Of a stretch of 64,000 bases of DNA, positions 18,465-27,110 are shown piece after piece. The notes beneath the pieces were generated by a model. The model was not told where the DNA came from and ran no database searches. It worked only from the letters and a program-made list of their open reading frames with translations. The translations under genes were made by a program, and so were the position numbers. Source of the stretch: Paenibacillus macerans (GTDB taxonomy: Bacteria > Bacillota > Bacilli > Paenibacillales > Paenibacillaceae); the NCBI RefSeq assembly GCF_023715465.1, contig NZ_JAMBOE010000009.1:1-64000 (forward strand). The letters are read 5' to 3'. Positions within the stretch are counted from its first letter, which is position 1; each line of letters opens with the position of its first letter.

Positions 18465-19628
18465 TCAATTCGTCTTCGACTTATTATAGATGTCGAACGC
18501 GACGGCGAGAAGCAGGACGAGCCCTTTGATGCCCTGCTGCCAGTCGACCCCGAGCCCGATGAGCGACATGCCGTTGTTCATCACGCCCATCACAAGGCCG
18601 CCGATGATGGCGCCGACCACGGTGCCGATACCGCCGGAAGCGGAGGCGCCGCCGATAAAGCAGGCCGCGATGGCGTCCAGTTCAAAGTTCGTGCCGGCCT
18701 TCGGCGTGGCTGAATTGAGCCGGGCAGCGAAGATCAGGCCGGAGAGCGCGGCCAGCGTGCCCATGTTGACGAACACCCAGAACGTCACCTTTTTCGTCTT
18801 GACCCCCGACAGCGTAGCGGCCTTCTCATTGCCGCCGAGCGCATAGATATGCCGGCCGGGGACCATCCGGTTCATTACGAAGGAGTAAATGACGATCAGG
18901 AAGAACAGAATGATCAAAATGTTCGGAATACCGTTATAGGTGGCCAGTACCAGGGTAAAAAGATTGATCACCGCCACCAGCACGACGATTTGCAGCATAA
19001 ACGTCCACATCGGCGGCACTTCAAACTGATATTTCAGCTGGGTCCGGCGTTCCTTCCATTCCTGCCAGATGTACAGGACGGAGAGAAGGATGCCAAGCAC
19101 GATTGTTAATACATGCATCCCGCCGCCGCCAAACCAGTCGGGAATAAACCCGGAGCTGATGCGTTGGAACGATTTCGGAAACGGTGCGATCGACTGCCCG
19201 CCCAGCACGATCATCGTCAGGCCGCGAAACAGCAGCATGCCGGCTAGCGTCACGATAAACGCCGGGATTTTGACGTAAGCGACCCAGAAGCCCTGCCAGG
19301 CTCCGATCAACGCCCCCATGATCAGCGCAAGGATCACCGCCAGAAACGTGGGCACCTGCCAGTTGACCATCATGATGGCCGCCAGCGCGCCGATAAAGGC
19401 CGCGACCGAGCCGACGGACAAATCGATGTGTCCGGTGATGATGACGAGCACCATGCCGATCGCCAGCACGAGAATGTAGCTGTTTTGCAAAATCAGGTTC
19501 GTGATATTCAGCGGCTTCAACAGAATCCCGTCGGTCAAAATTTGAAACAACACTGTGATGAACACCAGCGCGATGATCATCCCGTACTGGCGGATATTTT
19601 TGCGGAAAAGTTCGGTAACTGCTTGCAT
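18465..19628 (-). CDS. mmsB: Monosaccharide ABC transporter permease (MmsB/GguB type)
   Basis: The 387-residue hydrophobic protein has about ten membrane segments and the pattern of the RbsC/XylH/GguB permease family. Family traits include VLVIITGHIDLSVGSVAAF near residue 60 and the late GGASASGGIGTVVGAIIGG stretch near residue 330. It is longer than RbsC (about 320) and matches the XylH/MmsB size (about 390). It would form the membrane channel for a monosaccharide with the adjacent ATPase. The start has GGGGGTAGGCAG upstream and lies four bases after the ATPase stop. It is the last gene of the operon and is followed by a strong terminator. Confidence 0.88.
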   Translation of the reverse strand: MQAVTELFRKNIRQYGMIIALVFITVLFQILTDGILLKPLNITNLILQNSYILVLAIGMVLVIITGHIDLSVGSVAAFIGALAAIMMVNWQVPTFLAVILALIMGALIGAWQGFWVAYVKIPAFIVTLAGMLLFRGLTMIVLGGQSIAPFPKSFQRISSGFIPDWFGGGGMHVLTIVLGILLSVLYIWQEWKERRTQLKYQFEVPPMWTFMLQIVVLVAVINLFTLVLATYNGIPNILIILFFLIVIYSFVMNRMVPGRHIYALGGNEKAATLSGVKTKKVTFWVFVNMGTLAALSGLIFAARLNSATPKAGTNFELDAIAACFIGGASASGGIGTVVGAIIGGLVMGVMNNGMSLIGLGVDWQQGIKGLVLLLAVAFDIYNKSKTN

Positions 19629-19632
19629 CTGC

Positions 19633-21162
19633 CTACCCCCTGCCTCGAGTCATCGATTTCATCAACACTTCCTGCGTCGCATCCTTGCGGGCGACCTCCC
19701 CGGTGATCCGCCCTTCGCTCATGCAATAGATGCGGTCGCACATGCCGAGAATTTCCGGCAGCTCCGAAGAAATGAACAATATCCCCTTGCCCTCGTCCGC
19801 GAGCTGATTGACGATGGAGTAAATTTCGTATTTGGCCCCAACATCGATGCCGCGCGTCGGCTCATCGAGGATGAGGATTTCCGGCTGCGCGTAGATCCAT
19901 TTGCTCAGTACGACCTTTTGCTGGTTGCCGCCGCTTAAGTTGACCGTTTTTTGCAAAATGCTCGGTGTCTTGATATTCAGCTTTTTCCGGTACTCCTCCG
20001 CGACAAGCACTTCCTCCTGTTCGTGAATGACGCCGCGGCGGGACAGCCGGCCAAGGCTGGTGAGCGAAATATTCCGCTTGATATCGTCGATCAGAATCAG
20101 TCCATATTGCTTGCGATCCTCGGTGACATAAGCGATCCCGTGCTCAATCGCCTGGCTGATGGAGTCGAACCGGACTTCTTTTCCGTGCAGGAACAGCTGG
20201 CCTTTAATATGCCTGCCGTAAGAACGCCCAAAAATGCTCATCGCCAGCTCCGTTCGGCCTGCGCCCATCAAGCCGGCGATCCCGACGATTTCGCCGCGCC
20301 GGATCGTCAGGTTGATATCGTCCAGCACTTTCCGCTCCTCCTGCTGGGGATGGTGGGCATCCCAGCCCCGAACCTCGAAGATTACCTCGCCGATGCGGGG
20401 CTCCCGTTCAGGGTATCGGTGGGTTAAATCGCGTCCGACCATGCCTTTGATGATCATGTCCTCAGTCACGTGATCGGCCTTCATATCCAGCGTCTGGACC
20501 GTTTTGCCGTCCCGCAAAATCGTGATCGAATCGGCAACCTTGCTGATTTCGTTCAATTTATGCGAGATGATGATCGAGGTAATGCCTTGTTTTTTCAGTT
20601 CGAGAATGAGTGCCAACAGGTTTTCACTATCGCTTTCGTTGAGCGCTGCCGTCGGTTCGTCCAGAATGAGCAGCTTGACCTGCTTGGCCAGCGCTTTGGC
20701 GATCTCCACCAACTGCTGCTTGCCGACGCCGAGATCGAGCACCCGGGTGGCCGGCGATTCGTCCAGCCCGACGGTTTCGAGCAGCTTCCGCGTCCTGATC
20801 GTCGTTTCGTTCCAATCGATGAGCCCGCGCTTTTTTTGTTCGTTGCCGAGAAAAATATTTTCCGCAATCGACAGATACGGAATCAGCGCCAGCTCCTGAT
20901 GGATAATGACGATGCCGAGCTGTTCGCTTTGCTTGATATCTTTAAACTCGCAAACCTGGCCGTTAAACAAAATATCCCCTTCATAGGTGCCGTGCGGATA
21001 GACGCCGCTTAGCACTTTCATCAGGGTCGACTTGCCGGCCCCGTTTTCCCCGCAAAGCGCGTGGATTTCGCCTTCCGCCACCTGCAAATTGACGTCGCTT
21101 AGCGCCTTGACGCCGGGAAACGTTTTGGTGATGCCCCGCATTTCCAAAATAAGTTTTCGCAA
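19633..21162 (-). CDS. mmsA: Monosaccharide ABC transporter ATP-binding protein (MmsA/XylG type)
   Basis: The 509-residue protein has two ABC ATPase halves, as in XylG, RbsA and GguA. The first half has GENGAGKST and the signature LGVGKQQLVEIAK. The second half has a degenerate P-loop (GLMGAGRTE) and LSGGNQQKVVLSKW, the usual asymmetry of this family. The frame is open to 21408, but those extra 82 codons show no conserved sequence. I start at the TTG at 21162, which has AGGTGG six bases upstream and gives the normal family length. It powers uptake with the permease downstream and the binding protein upstream. Sugar specificity cannot be read from this subunit. Confidence 0.9.
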   Translation of the reverse strand: MRKLILEMRGITKTFPGVKALSDVNLQVAEGEIHALCGENGAGKSTLMKVLSGVYPHGTYEGDILFNGQVCEFKDIKQSEQLGIVIIHQELALIPYLSIAENIFLGNEQKKRGLIDWNETTIRTRKLLETVGLDESPATRVLDLGVGKQQLVEIAKALAKQVKLLILDEPTAALNESDSENLLALILELKKQGITSIIISHKLNEISKVADSITILRDGKTVQTLDMKADHVTEDMIIKGMVGRDLTHRYPEREPRIGEVIFEVRGWDAHHPQQEERKVLDDINLTIRRGEIVGIAGLMGAGRTELAMSIFGRSYGRHIKGQLFLHGKEVRFDSISQAIEHGIAYVTEDRKQYGLILIDDIKRNISLTSLGRLSRRGVIHEQEEVLVAEEYRKKLNIKTPSILQKTVNLSGGNQQKVVLSKWIYAQPEILILDEPTRGIDVGAKYEIYSIVNQLADEGKGILFISSELPEILGMCDRIYCMSEGRITGEVARKDATQEVLMKSMTRGRG

Positions 21163-21304
21163 GTGCCGCCACCTGCCTTTCTGCTGCATTGATGTAAAAC
21201 AGCGGCGGCCGGGAAAGCCGTCCGCCGCGGGTGCCGGTTTGCCGCTGTACCGGCCTGCTGTGATGCCATTTCCGTAATCCAGGTATTCCGCTCCGGCCGC
21301 AGGG

Positions 21305-22465
21305 CTACAAGCCAAGCTCCTCTTTGGTGTAATAACCGGACTCGACCAGCGTTTTTTCCACATTGTCCTTATCCACGGAGACCGGCTCCAGCAAATAGGA
21401 AGGGACAACCTTCACACCGTTATCGTATGTTTCCGTATTGTTCACTTCGGCTTCCGTACCTTCGAGAATGCTTTGCGCCATGGCCACCGCCTTTTTGGCG
21501 AGTTCGCGGGTGTCTTTAAATACGGTTTGCGTTTGTTCGCCCGCTAAAATCGATTTGATCGAAGCGAGTTCGGCGTCCTGGCCGGTAACGATCGGCAGCG
21601 GCTTGTCGCCGTTGCCGTATCCCACGCCTTTGAGCGAAGAGAGGATGCCGATGCTGATGCCGTCGTACGGGGACAGCACGGCGTCGACGTTTTCCGTCGA
21701 ATAGTGGGCGCTCAGCAAATTGTCCATCCGCGCCTGGGCGGTGGCCCCGTCCCAGCGCAACGTGGCGATTTGCTCCATTTTCGTCTGTCCGCTGCGCACG
21801 ACCAGTTTGCCCGAGTCAATGTAAGGCTGCAGCACAGACATGGCGCCGTCATAGAAGAAATAAGCATTGTTGTCGTCCGGCGATCCGCCGAACAGCTCGA
21901 TGTTGAACGGTCCTTTGCCATCCTTGAGGCCCAGCTTCTCCTCAATGTAGGCGGCCTGCTGCACGCCGACCTTGAAGTTGTCGAAGGTGGCGTAGTAATC
22001 GACGAATTCGCTGTTCATGATCAAGCGGTCGTAGGCGATGACCTGGATCCCTTGATCATGGGCTTTTTGCAGCACATCGGTCAGCGAGCCGCCGTCGATC
22101 GCCGCGATCACCAAAATTTTTACGCCTTTTGTGATCATGTTTTCGATTTGCGATACCTGATTTTCGATGACGTCTTCCCCGTATTGCAGATCCGCAGCGT
22201 AACCGAGCGCTTCGAATTCCTTCGCCATGTTCTGGCCGTCACCCACCCAACGCTCCGACGATTTCGTCGGCATGGCGAGGCCAACCGTGCCTTTGCTGGC
22301 GCCGGAGTTTCCGCCGCCGCTGTTGCCGGAGCCGCTTCCGGCCTCGTTGCCGCCGCCTGCTCCGTTACCGCCAGTTGCTCCATTGCCGCCGGCCCCGCCG
22401 TTTCCGCATGCCGCCAACGTCAGAACGACGACCAGCGCCAGCAGGATTGTCGTAAATTTCTTCAT
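21305..22465 (-). CDS. chvE: Monosaccharide-binding lipoprotein (ChvE/XylF type)
   Basis: The 386-residue protein has a lipoprotein signal peptide with lipobox LAAC and a Gly/Asn/Ala/Ser-rich linker. A periplasmic-binding-protein type 1 domain follows (GLAMPTKSSERWVGDG near the start, VIAAIDGGSLTDVLQ, VIAYDRLI, and ILAGEQTQTVFKDTREL near the end). These match the multiple-sugar-binding ChvE group. An in-frame ATG lies five codons upstream, but GGGAGG sits just ahead of the start at 22465, so I use the latter. It captures the sugar outside the cell. A gap of about 140 bases before the ATPase has no clear hairpin. The gene is led by a cre-type sequence. Confidence 0.88.
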   Translation of the reverse strand: MKKFTTILLALVVVLTLAACGNGGAGGNGATGGNGAGGGNEAGSGSGNSGGGNSGASKGTVGLAMPTKSSERWVGDGQNMAKEFEALGYAADLQYGEDVIENQVSQIENMITKGVKILVIAAIDGGSLTDVLQKAHDQGIQVIAYDRLIMNSEFVDYYATFDNFKVGVQQAAYIEEKLGLKDGKGPFNIELFGGSPDDNNAYFFYDGAMSVLQPYIDSGKLVVRSGQTKMEQIATLRWDGATAQARMDNLLSAHYSTENVDAVLSPYDGISIGILSSLKGVGYGNGDKPLPIVTGQDAELASIKSILAGEQTQTVFKDTRELAKKAVAMAQSILEGTEAEVNNTETYDNGVKVVPSYLLEPVSVDKDNVEKTLVESGYYTKEELGL

Positions 22466-22498
22466 GACCCAACCTCCCAATTTGTAAATTTAATAATT

Positions 22499-22513
22499 TG
22501 AATGCGTTTGCAA
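22499..22513 (-). promoter_or_regulatory. cre site upstream of the monosaccharide transporter
   Basis: On the minus strand the 15 bases read TTGCAAACGCATTCA, which fits the CcpA cre consensus WTGNAANCGNWNNCW at every position. The site lies a few bases downstream of a -10-like box and about 34 bases before the start codon. This is a classic place for carbon catabolite repression by blocking RNA polymerase. Confidence 0.7.
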
Positions 22514-22518
22514 AAGTG

Positions 22519-22524
22519 AGTATA
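22519..22524 (-). promoter_or_regulatory. -10 box of the monosaccharide transporter promoter
   Basis: TATACT on the minus strand sits just upstream of the cre site. No good -35 hexamer is seen 16-18 bases further upstream, which would fit an activator-dependent promoter. Confidence 0.4.
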
Positions 22525-22597
22525 ACAAGGGACATGGGGGCGTGTATTTACAATGAATCTACTCTTTTTATAAAATTCAAACCTTTATTATTTTTTA

Positions 22598-22648
22598 ATG
22601 ACAGAAAAACCACCGGAATCAAGTTGGGAACCTTTGGAACCGGTGGTT
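22598..22648 (-). terminator. Terminator at the end of the biosynthetic operon
   Basis: A nine-base inverted repeat (AACCACCGG at 22598-22606, CCGGTGGTT at 22640-22648) encloses a loop of 33 bases. On the minus strand it ends in TTTTT. It would end the leftward operon whose last gene stops at 22768. Confidence 0.6.
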
Positions 22649-22767
22649 ATAAACTTATATTTAATTAATCGTAGCGGCGTGTGATCTTACGATCGCTGTT
22701 GTTCGCGGATTTCTCTAATTAGTTACCCCTTTCAGCCGAATTATCCGGCAGCGAATCGCCTTTCAAT

Positions 22768-23223
22768 TCAGTATTTGAGACCAGAGTTGGAATAGTCACC
22801 GTAGCCAGATAAACTTGACGAGGATGACCATTCGAAAATTCCTGCGCCGCTTGAAACCATATTGCCGTTCAGCAGACGGACATCCGGTGCGCCGAATTCG
22901 TCCTGAAATGTTTTTGGATCCCTTCTTTGCAGCTCCTTCAGAACTAAGCGGATATCCAGCAGCTGGCAGGGGGAGAACTGAGGAAGATTGTAATCAAGAA
23001 GGGATTTTAACCGGCTGTAGCCGTATTTTCTTTTCCGGCGGTCGCCATATAAACACAATGTCGTAAAAAGCAGCATATCCATGAACAGCTCGATTTGTCT
23101 GCATTCCCGTATTTCTTTGTAAAGCGGGACCATTTCGAGAATGAGGTCGGTCAGCCGTTCGTCGTCCAGATTCTCATAAAACAATCGTCTGCTGTATAAT
23201 GATATGTTTAACAGCTTTCCCAT
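22768..23223 (-). CDS. 151-residue protein of unknown function at the end of the biosynthetic operon
   Basis: No family is recognised. I start at 23223 because GGGAGGAAAACTG lies right before this ATG; an upstream in-frame ATG at 23259 has no clear site. The protein has a basic N-terminus, a helical middle (about residues 20-70) with a short hydrophobic stretch (FMDMLLFTTLCLYG), and basic residues around RRKRKYGY. The C-terminal tail of about 40 residues is rich in Gly, Ser and Tyr (SSSSSLSGYGDYSNSG). It lies 95 bases after the exporter and is followed by a terminator, so it is probably the last gene of the operon. Confidence 0.55.
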   Translation of the reverse strand: MGKLLNISLYSRRLFYENLDDERLTDLILEMVPLYKEIRECRQIELFMDMLLFTTLCLYGDRRKRKYGYSRLKSLLDYNLPQFSPCQLLDIRLVLKELQRRDPKTFQDEFGAPDVRLLNGNMVSSGAGIFEWSSSSSLSGYGDYSNSGLKY

Positions 23224-23318
23224 CAGTTTTCCTCCCGGGCAACCGGATTGGCGATTCAAGCCGGCCTTCTGGCAGGTCTTAAGTTTAATCCCGTCTGTTA
23301 TTGCAGGATCGACTGATT

Positions 23319-24707
23319 TTAATTCCCTTTCGCTTCGATTCCTTTTTCGTCATTGCGGCGGCCGTAACGGTCCATTGCCCACCCGGCAAAGATACTCAAA
23401 CAAGCGACCGCAGCCAGCGTATAAAGGAGGGATGCCGATGCCGAAAGAGAATACATTCCTTCAACGGACGGCAGCCAAACGCCCACCAAAGGAATTCCCA
23501 CGGATCCGCCAAGATTACGGGACATCTGAATGATCCCTCCGGCCATCCCGCGTAAAGTTGGCCCCATCGCATCCTGAGCCTCCACAAGCAATGAAGGAAG
23601 AAGGAAGCCGATACCAAGCCCAATCAGCAGAGAAGCGAGCATTATCAGCATCTGATCGCTACCGGCGAGAAGGATGGCTAGCAGGAAAAAACCCGCTGCA
23701 TTAACGAACCAGCCAAGCGTTGAAATCTTTAAGTACCGCCAGGTTCCCGCCAATCGTCCACCGATAATCCCGGAAATTCCCGCACCAAAAACCACCGGTA
23801 TTAGAATAACGCCTGCCCGGGCGGCGGAGCCGCCGAAGACGGTGTGGGCCACATAAGGGATATAGCTGATAGATGCATTTTGAACAAAACCGGCCAGAAA
23901 TGCCCCAATCAGCACGTTGCGCAGCACCGTATGACGGAACACGATAGGAGGTAATATCGGCGACGGGCGCACGGTTTGCGCCGCAAGACTTCTCCAGAAA
24001 AATACGAAAGCGGATGCCATAATGACAAGCCATAGCCACCAAACGGAGGGCACCGTTCTCCATTCCTGAAGCCCCCACAAAAACACGGCGGGGCCCGCAC
24101 TCAAGGCGGCAAACGCCGGCCAATCGAGCGATTTCAAGCGCTGGACCGGAATGTTCTCCTTTGAACGGAAGCCTCCGATACTTATCAACGCCGCTATCAG
24201 CCCAAGGGGGAGAACCGCATAAAAGCACCATCTCCAGCCAAAGCTGTCCGTGATCCAACCGCCAAGCAGCGGGCCAAGCAGATTTGCGAGAACCTGTACC
24301 GAGCCCAGATAACCGAAAAGACGAGCCCGCCGTTCGCCTTCAAATAGAGCGCCAACCGCTGCCAGGACCGAAGTGCTCAACAAACCGGCTCCTACTCCCT
24401 GAATGGTACGGAATGCCACCAATCCGCCCATCGATTGACTCCCCCCAGCAAGAGCGGTTCCTATCAAGAAAAGTCCGACCCCTCCGAGCAGGACGATCCG
24501 CCAGCCCATTTCATCCGCCAGCTTGCCGTACAATAGCATAGGCGCCGAATTTGCCAGGAGATATGCCCCAAAAACCCAGCTGTATAAAGACAAGCCGCCA
24601 AGGTCAGCCGCAATCGACGGCATGGCGGTAGCCACCATCGTTTGGGTTAACCCGGTTAGACTCATCGAGAGCAATATACCGACTAAATTACGGGATAACG
24701 GCTTCAT
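23319..24707 (-). CDS. MFS drug-type exporter
   Basis: The 462-residue protein is a major facilitator with about 12-14 membrane segments and drug/H+ antiporter features. These include GKLADEMGWR after the second segment (motif A) and LGPLLGGWITDSFGWRW in the fifth segment region (motif C of exporters). The N-terminal QTMVATAMPSIAADLGG fits the DHA2/EmrB-QacA group. Its start overlaps the stop of the PEP-dikinase-like gene as ATGA, so the two are coupled. In this setting it most likely exports the product of the adjacent lipo-polyketide/peptide cluster and gives self-protection. The true substrate is unknown. Confidence 0.85.
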   Translation of the reverse strand: MKPLSRNLVGILLSMSLTGLTQTMVATAMPSIAADLGGLSLYSWVFGAYLLANSAPMLLYGKLADEMGWRIVLLGGVGLFLIGTALAGGSQSMGGLVAFRTIQGVGAGLLSTSVLAAVGALFEGERRARLFGYLGSVQVLANLLGPLLGGWITDSFGWRWCFYAVLPLGLIAALISIGGFRSKENIPVQRLKSLDWPAFAALSAGPAVFLWGLQEWRTVPSVWWLWLVIMASAFVFFWRSLAAQTVRPSPILPPIVFRHTVLRNVLIGAFLAGFVQNASISYIPYVAHTVFGGSAARAGVILIPVVFGAGISGIIGGRLAGTWRYLKISTLGWFVNAAGFFLLAILLAGSDQMLIMLASLLIGLGIGFLLPSLLVEAQDAMGPTLRGMAGGIIQMSRNLGGSVGIPLVGVWLPSVEGMYSLSASASLLYTLAAVACLSIFAGWAMDRYGRRNDEKGIEAKGN

Positions 24708-27100
24708 AAACCAACCGTCCGTTCGGAAGCCAAATCGTAATCTGGCCGCCGGCCCAGGATGACGGTGCCCCTGCCTCCGTCAACGACGATCTCCTGTCCA
24801 TTGACGATATGCTTGGTCGCCCCGGGTACACCCATCACTGCAGGAATGCCGTATTCCCTGGCAACAATCGCGGCATGGGAAACCGCGTTGCCCGTTTCCG
24901 TCACTACAGCCGCGGCCGAGGCAAACAACGGAGTCCATGAGGGGTTGGTGTATGGACAAACCAAAATTTCCCCTGGCTCCAAAAGATGAAAGTCCATTTC
25001 CGATCCAATAATTCGGGCCTTGCCTTGAACTACGCCGGTACTGGCCGCCTTCCCGGTGAGCGTACTGCTCGGCCCACCCTTATCCGCGAGCGCCAGCTTA
25101 GACTGCCAGCGGCTGTTCAGTCGACGATAAGTCAGCTTCCTGCGCTCGATAAGTTTGCGGGCGTCGGCAAGCGGCGGAGCATTGCCGGATAGCCAGTCGA
25201 ACATTTCTTCACGAAACAGGTAAAACACGTCCTCCGGCCGCTGCAGCCAGCCTTGGGCGCAGAGCCGCTCGCCGCATTGAATGGAAATTTCCTGCAGAGC
25301 GGCAAGCGGTCGGGTAAGATCAAAATGGCTGTTTTCCTCGAAAATTTGCAAATTCCGGTACAAATCGGCCAGCCGGTTAAAGGAGGGCCGAAATCCCGGC
25401 AGAAATCTAAGCCTCTTGCCGATTCGTTCACGAGTCCTGCGCTGCCGATCCGACCTGGAGGCAAACGGATAGCCGTCCAATCTGGCAAGACCGCGAAGCA
25501 AGCTATGGACCGGACGCGGATCATTCCGCCAAACCGGCGTCGATAAATACCAGGTCACGCCTTCGCGGTGACCGTATTTTTGCAAAAATACGGTCATGGA
25601 TTCTTGTAAATATTCACCGTCGTTCGGATGGGTTTGGGCTGCCGCGGCAAGATCCCATAGCGCCTGGTTGACTTCAGTCGTACGAGTCCCCAGATCCTGA
25701 AGCAGATCGGCCAGGGCCTCCTCAACCTTGCGCGGGCCAAGGGCCAAGACAAGGTGGATTTTCAACAGCCGTTCGACGATATTCATGACAAACGTTCCGT
25801 ACGCCCGTTCTTTCATAGTTTCGCCCCACACTAGGCTAATTGTCTGAAACCGGCTCAGCAGTTCGCCGGCAGTTAAGCTTTCCAACGGCGCTGGCGCGCA
25901 TTCCTTCTCGAGCCGTTCCCGCCGCTCTTCGTCCCACCAGACCTTCCAGTCCCTTCTTAGCAAATTGGCCAGGCGGGGCGGAAGACCAATTAACCTGAAC
26001 GTAGGCTTCGGATTCGGAATCCGGAAAGCATGCGCCCAAGCCTCTAATTCATCTGCCCGCGATCGTACGGGAAAGGAAAAGCCAAATTGGCCGAAAACAT
26101 ACATGGAACCGCCGATAAATATTTCCGCAGTCACGATATCCAGCGGCTTCGGTGCGAGCGGAAACCTCTCAATCACCTTGGACATAACAAGTTTCTGAAT
26201 CGGGCGAAGCTTGGGCTCGGGGGGAAGCAGCACTTCTTCCTCGCTTAAAGTCGTGATGGGCCGAGCCTGCAAAAGCCAAATTCCCCCCTCGGTCACGGCG
26301 AATTCAATATCCTGAGGGCAGCCGAAGTGTTCTTCCAGCAAGAGCCCCATCCGCCCCAATTCAAGAATCGTCGCTTCCGCAAGCACAGGGGGGTGAGAGA
26401 ATTCGTCCGCAACAAGGGTAAGATTTGCTCTGCGGCGATCCAGTTTAAATACATCTCCCGCAGTCTGTCCCGAAACAAGCGCTTCCCCCAAACCACTGGC
26501 CGCCTCGATCAGCATCCGGCCGCGATCTTCCGAAACGGGATCAACCGTAAACAGGACACCGGCAACTTCGGCGGGCACCATACGCTGCACGACGACGCAA
26601 AGATCGGTGGCAAAATGCGCTACGTTTCGGGTGTCGCGGTAGTGCAGGGCCCGCTCGCTCCAAAGGGAAGCCCAGCATTTCCGCACGGCAGCGAGGAACT
26701 CGTTTTCTCCTTCGATATTTAAGTAAGTTTCCTGCTGCCCCGCAAAGGTGGCGTCGGACAAATCTTCGGCAGTTGCTGAGGAACGAACAGCCACCGCTCC
26801 CTCCCCCAGCGAACGATACGCAAGCACAAGCGCGGACAGTAATTCTTCCGGGAGCGCCAAGCCGCTGAAACAGGCTTTCGCCTCGGCGTCGCAAGCTGCC
26901 CAATCGCGTCTTTGAACCGATTCATTCAACTTCTCCCTCAAGTTACAGCTGCTCACCGCCGCCCGATAAGCAGCCGCAGTGATGCAAAACCCCTGCGGAA
27001 CCGGCAGACCGAGCCGGAGCATTTCCCCCAAATTGGCTCCTTTGCCGCCAACCTCCGCAAAGTTTTCATGCGATGCGTTTTCCAACCATCGGATGTACAT
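24704..27100 (-). CDS. PEP-synthase/rifampin-phosphotransferase-like dikinase
   Basis: The 798-residue protein has the layout of rifampin phosphotransferase and PEP synthase. An ATP-grasp domain comes first (VGGKGANLGEM with K20, then VRSSATAEDL). A central substrate-binding region covers about residues 330-680. The C-terminal swivelling domain carries the phosphorylated histidine (NAVSHAAIVARE, H742). All key elements look intact. Rph enzymes transfer phosphate to a hydroxyl of an antibiotic. In a biosynthetic operon it may phosphorylate the product for protection or maturation, which is inference. I start at 27100 (AGGGGGATTGGA before ATG) rather than at an open frame 54 bases upstream. The gene is 10 bases after the condensation-like gene and overlaps the exporter. 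Confidence 0.82.
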   Translation of the reverse strand: MYIRWLENASHENFAEVGGKGANLGEMLRLGLPVPQGFCITAAAYRAAVSSCNLREKLNESVQRRDWAACDAEAKACFSGLALPEELLSALVLAYRSLGEGAVAVRSSATAEDLSDATFAGQQETYLNIEGENEFLAAVRKCWASLWSERALHYRDTRNVAHFATDLCVVVQRMVPAEVAGVLFTVDPVSEDRGRMLIEAASGLGEALVSGQTAGDVFKLDRRRANLTLVADEFSHPPVLAEATILELGRMGLLLEEHFGCPQDIEFAVTEGGIWLLQARPITTLSEEEVLLPPEPKLRPIQKLVMSKVIERFPLAPKPLDIVTAEIFIGGSMYVFGQFGFSFPVRSRADELEAWAHAFRIPNPKPTFRLIGLPPRLANLLRRDWKVWWDEERRERLEKECAPAPLESLTAGELLSRFQTISLVWGETMKERAYGTFVMNIVERLLKIHLVLALGPRKVEEALADLLQDLGTRTTEVNQALWDLAAAAQTHPNDGEYLQESMTVFLQKYGHREGVTWYLSTPVWRNDPRPVHSLLRGLARLDGYPFASRSDRQRRTRERIGKRLRFLPGFRPSFNRLADLYRNLQIFEENSHFDLTRPLAALQEISIQCGERLCAQGWLQRPEDVFYLFREEMFDWLSGNAPPLADARKLIERRKLTYRRLNSRWQSKLALADKGGPSSTLTGKAASTGVVQGKARIIGSEMDFHLLEPGEILVCPYTNPSWTPLFASAAAVVTETGNAVSHAAIVAREYGIPAVMGVPGATKHIVNGQEIVVDGGRGTVILGRRPDYDLASERTVGL

Positions 27101-27110
27101 TCCAATCCCC

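Noticed and set aside
21163..21408. N-terminal extension of the MmsA ATPase
   Set aside because: The frame is open, but family members begin close to the first ABC domain. A TTG with a good ribosome binding site at 21162 gives the normal length, and the extension would run into the binding-protein gene.
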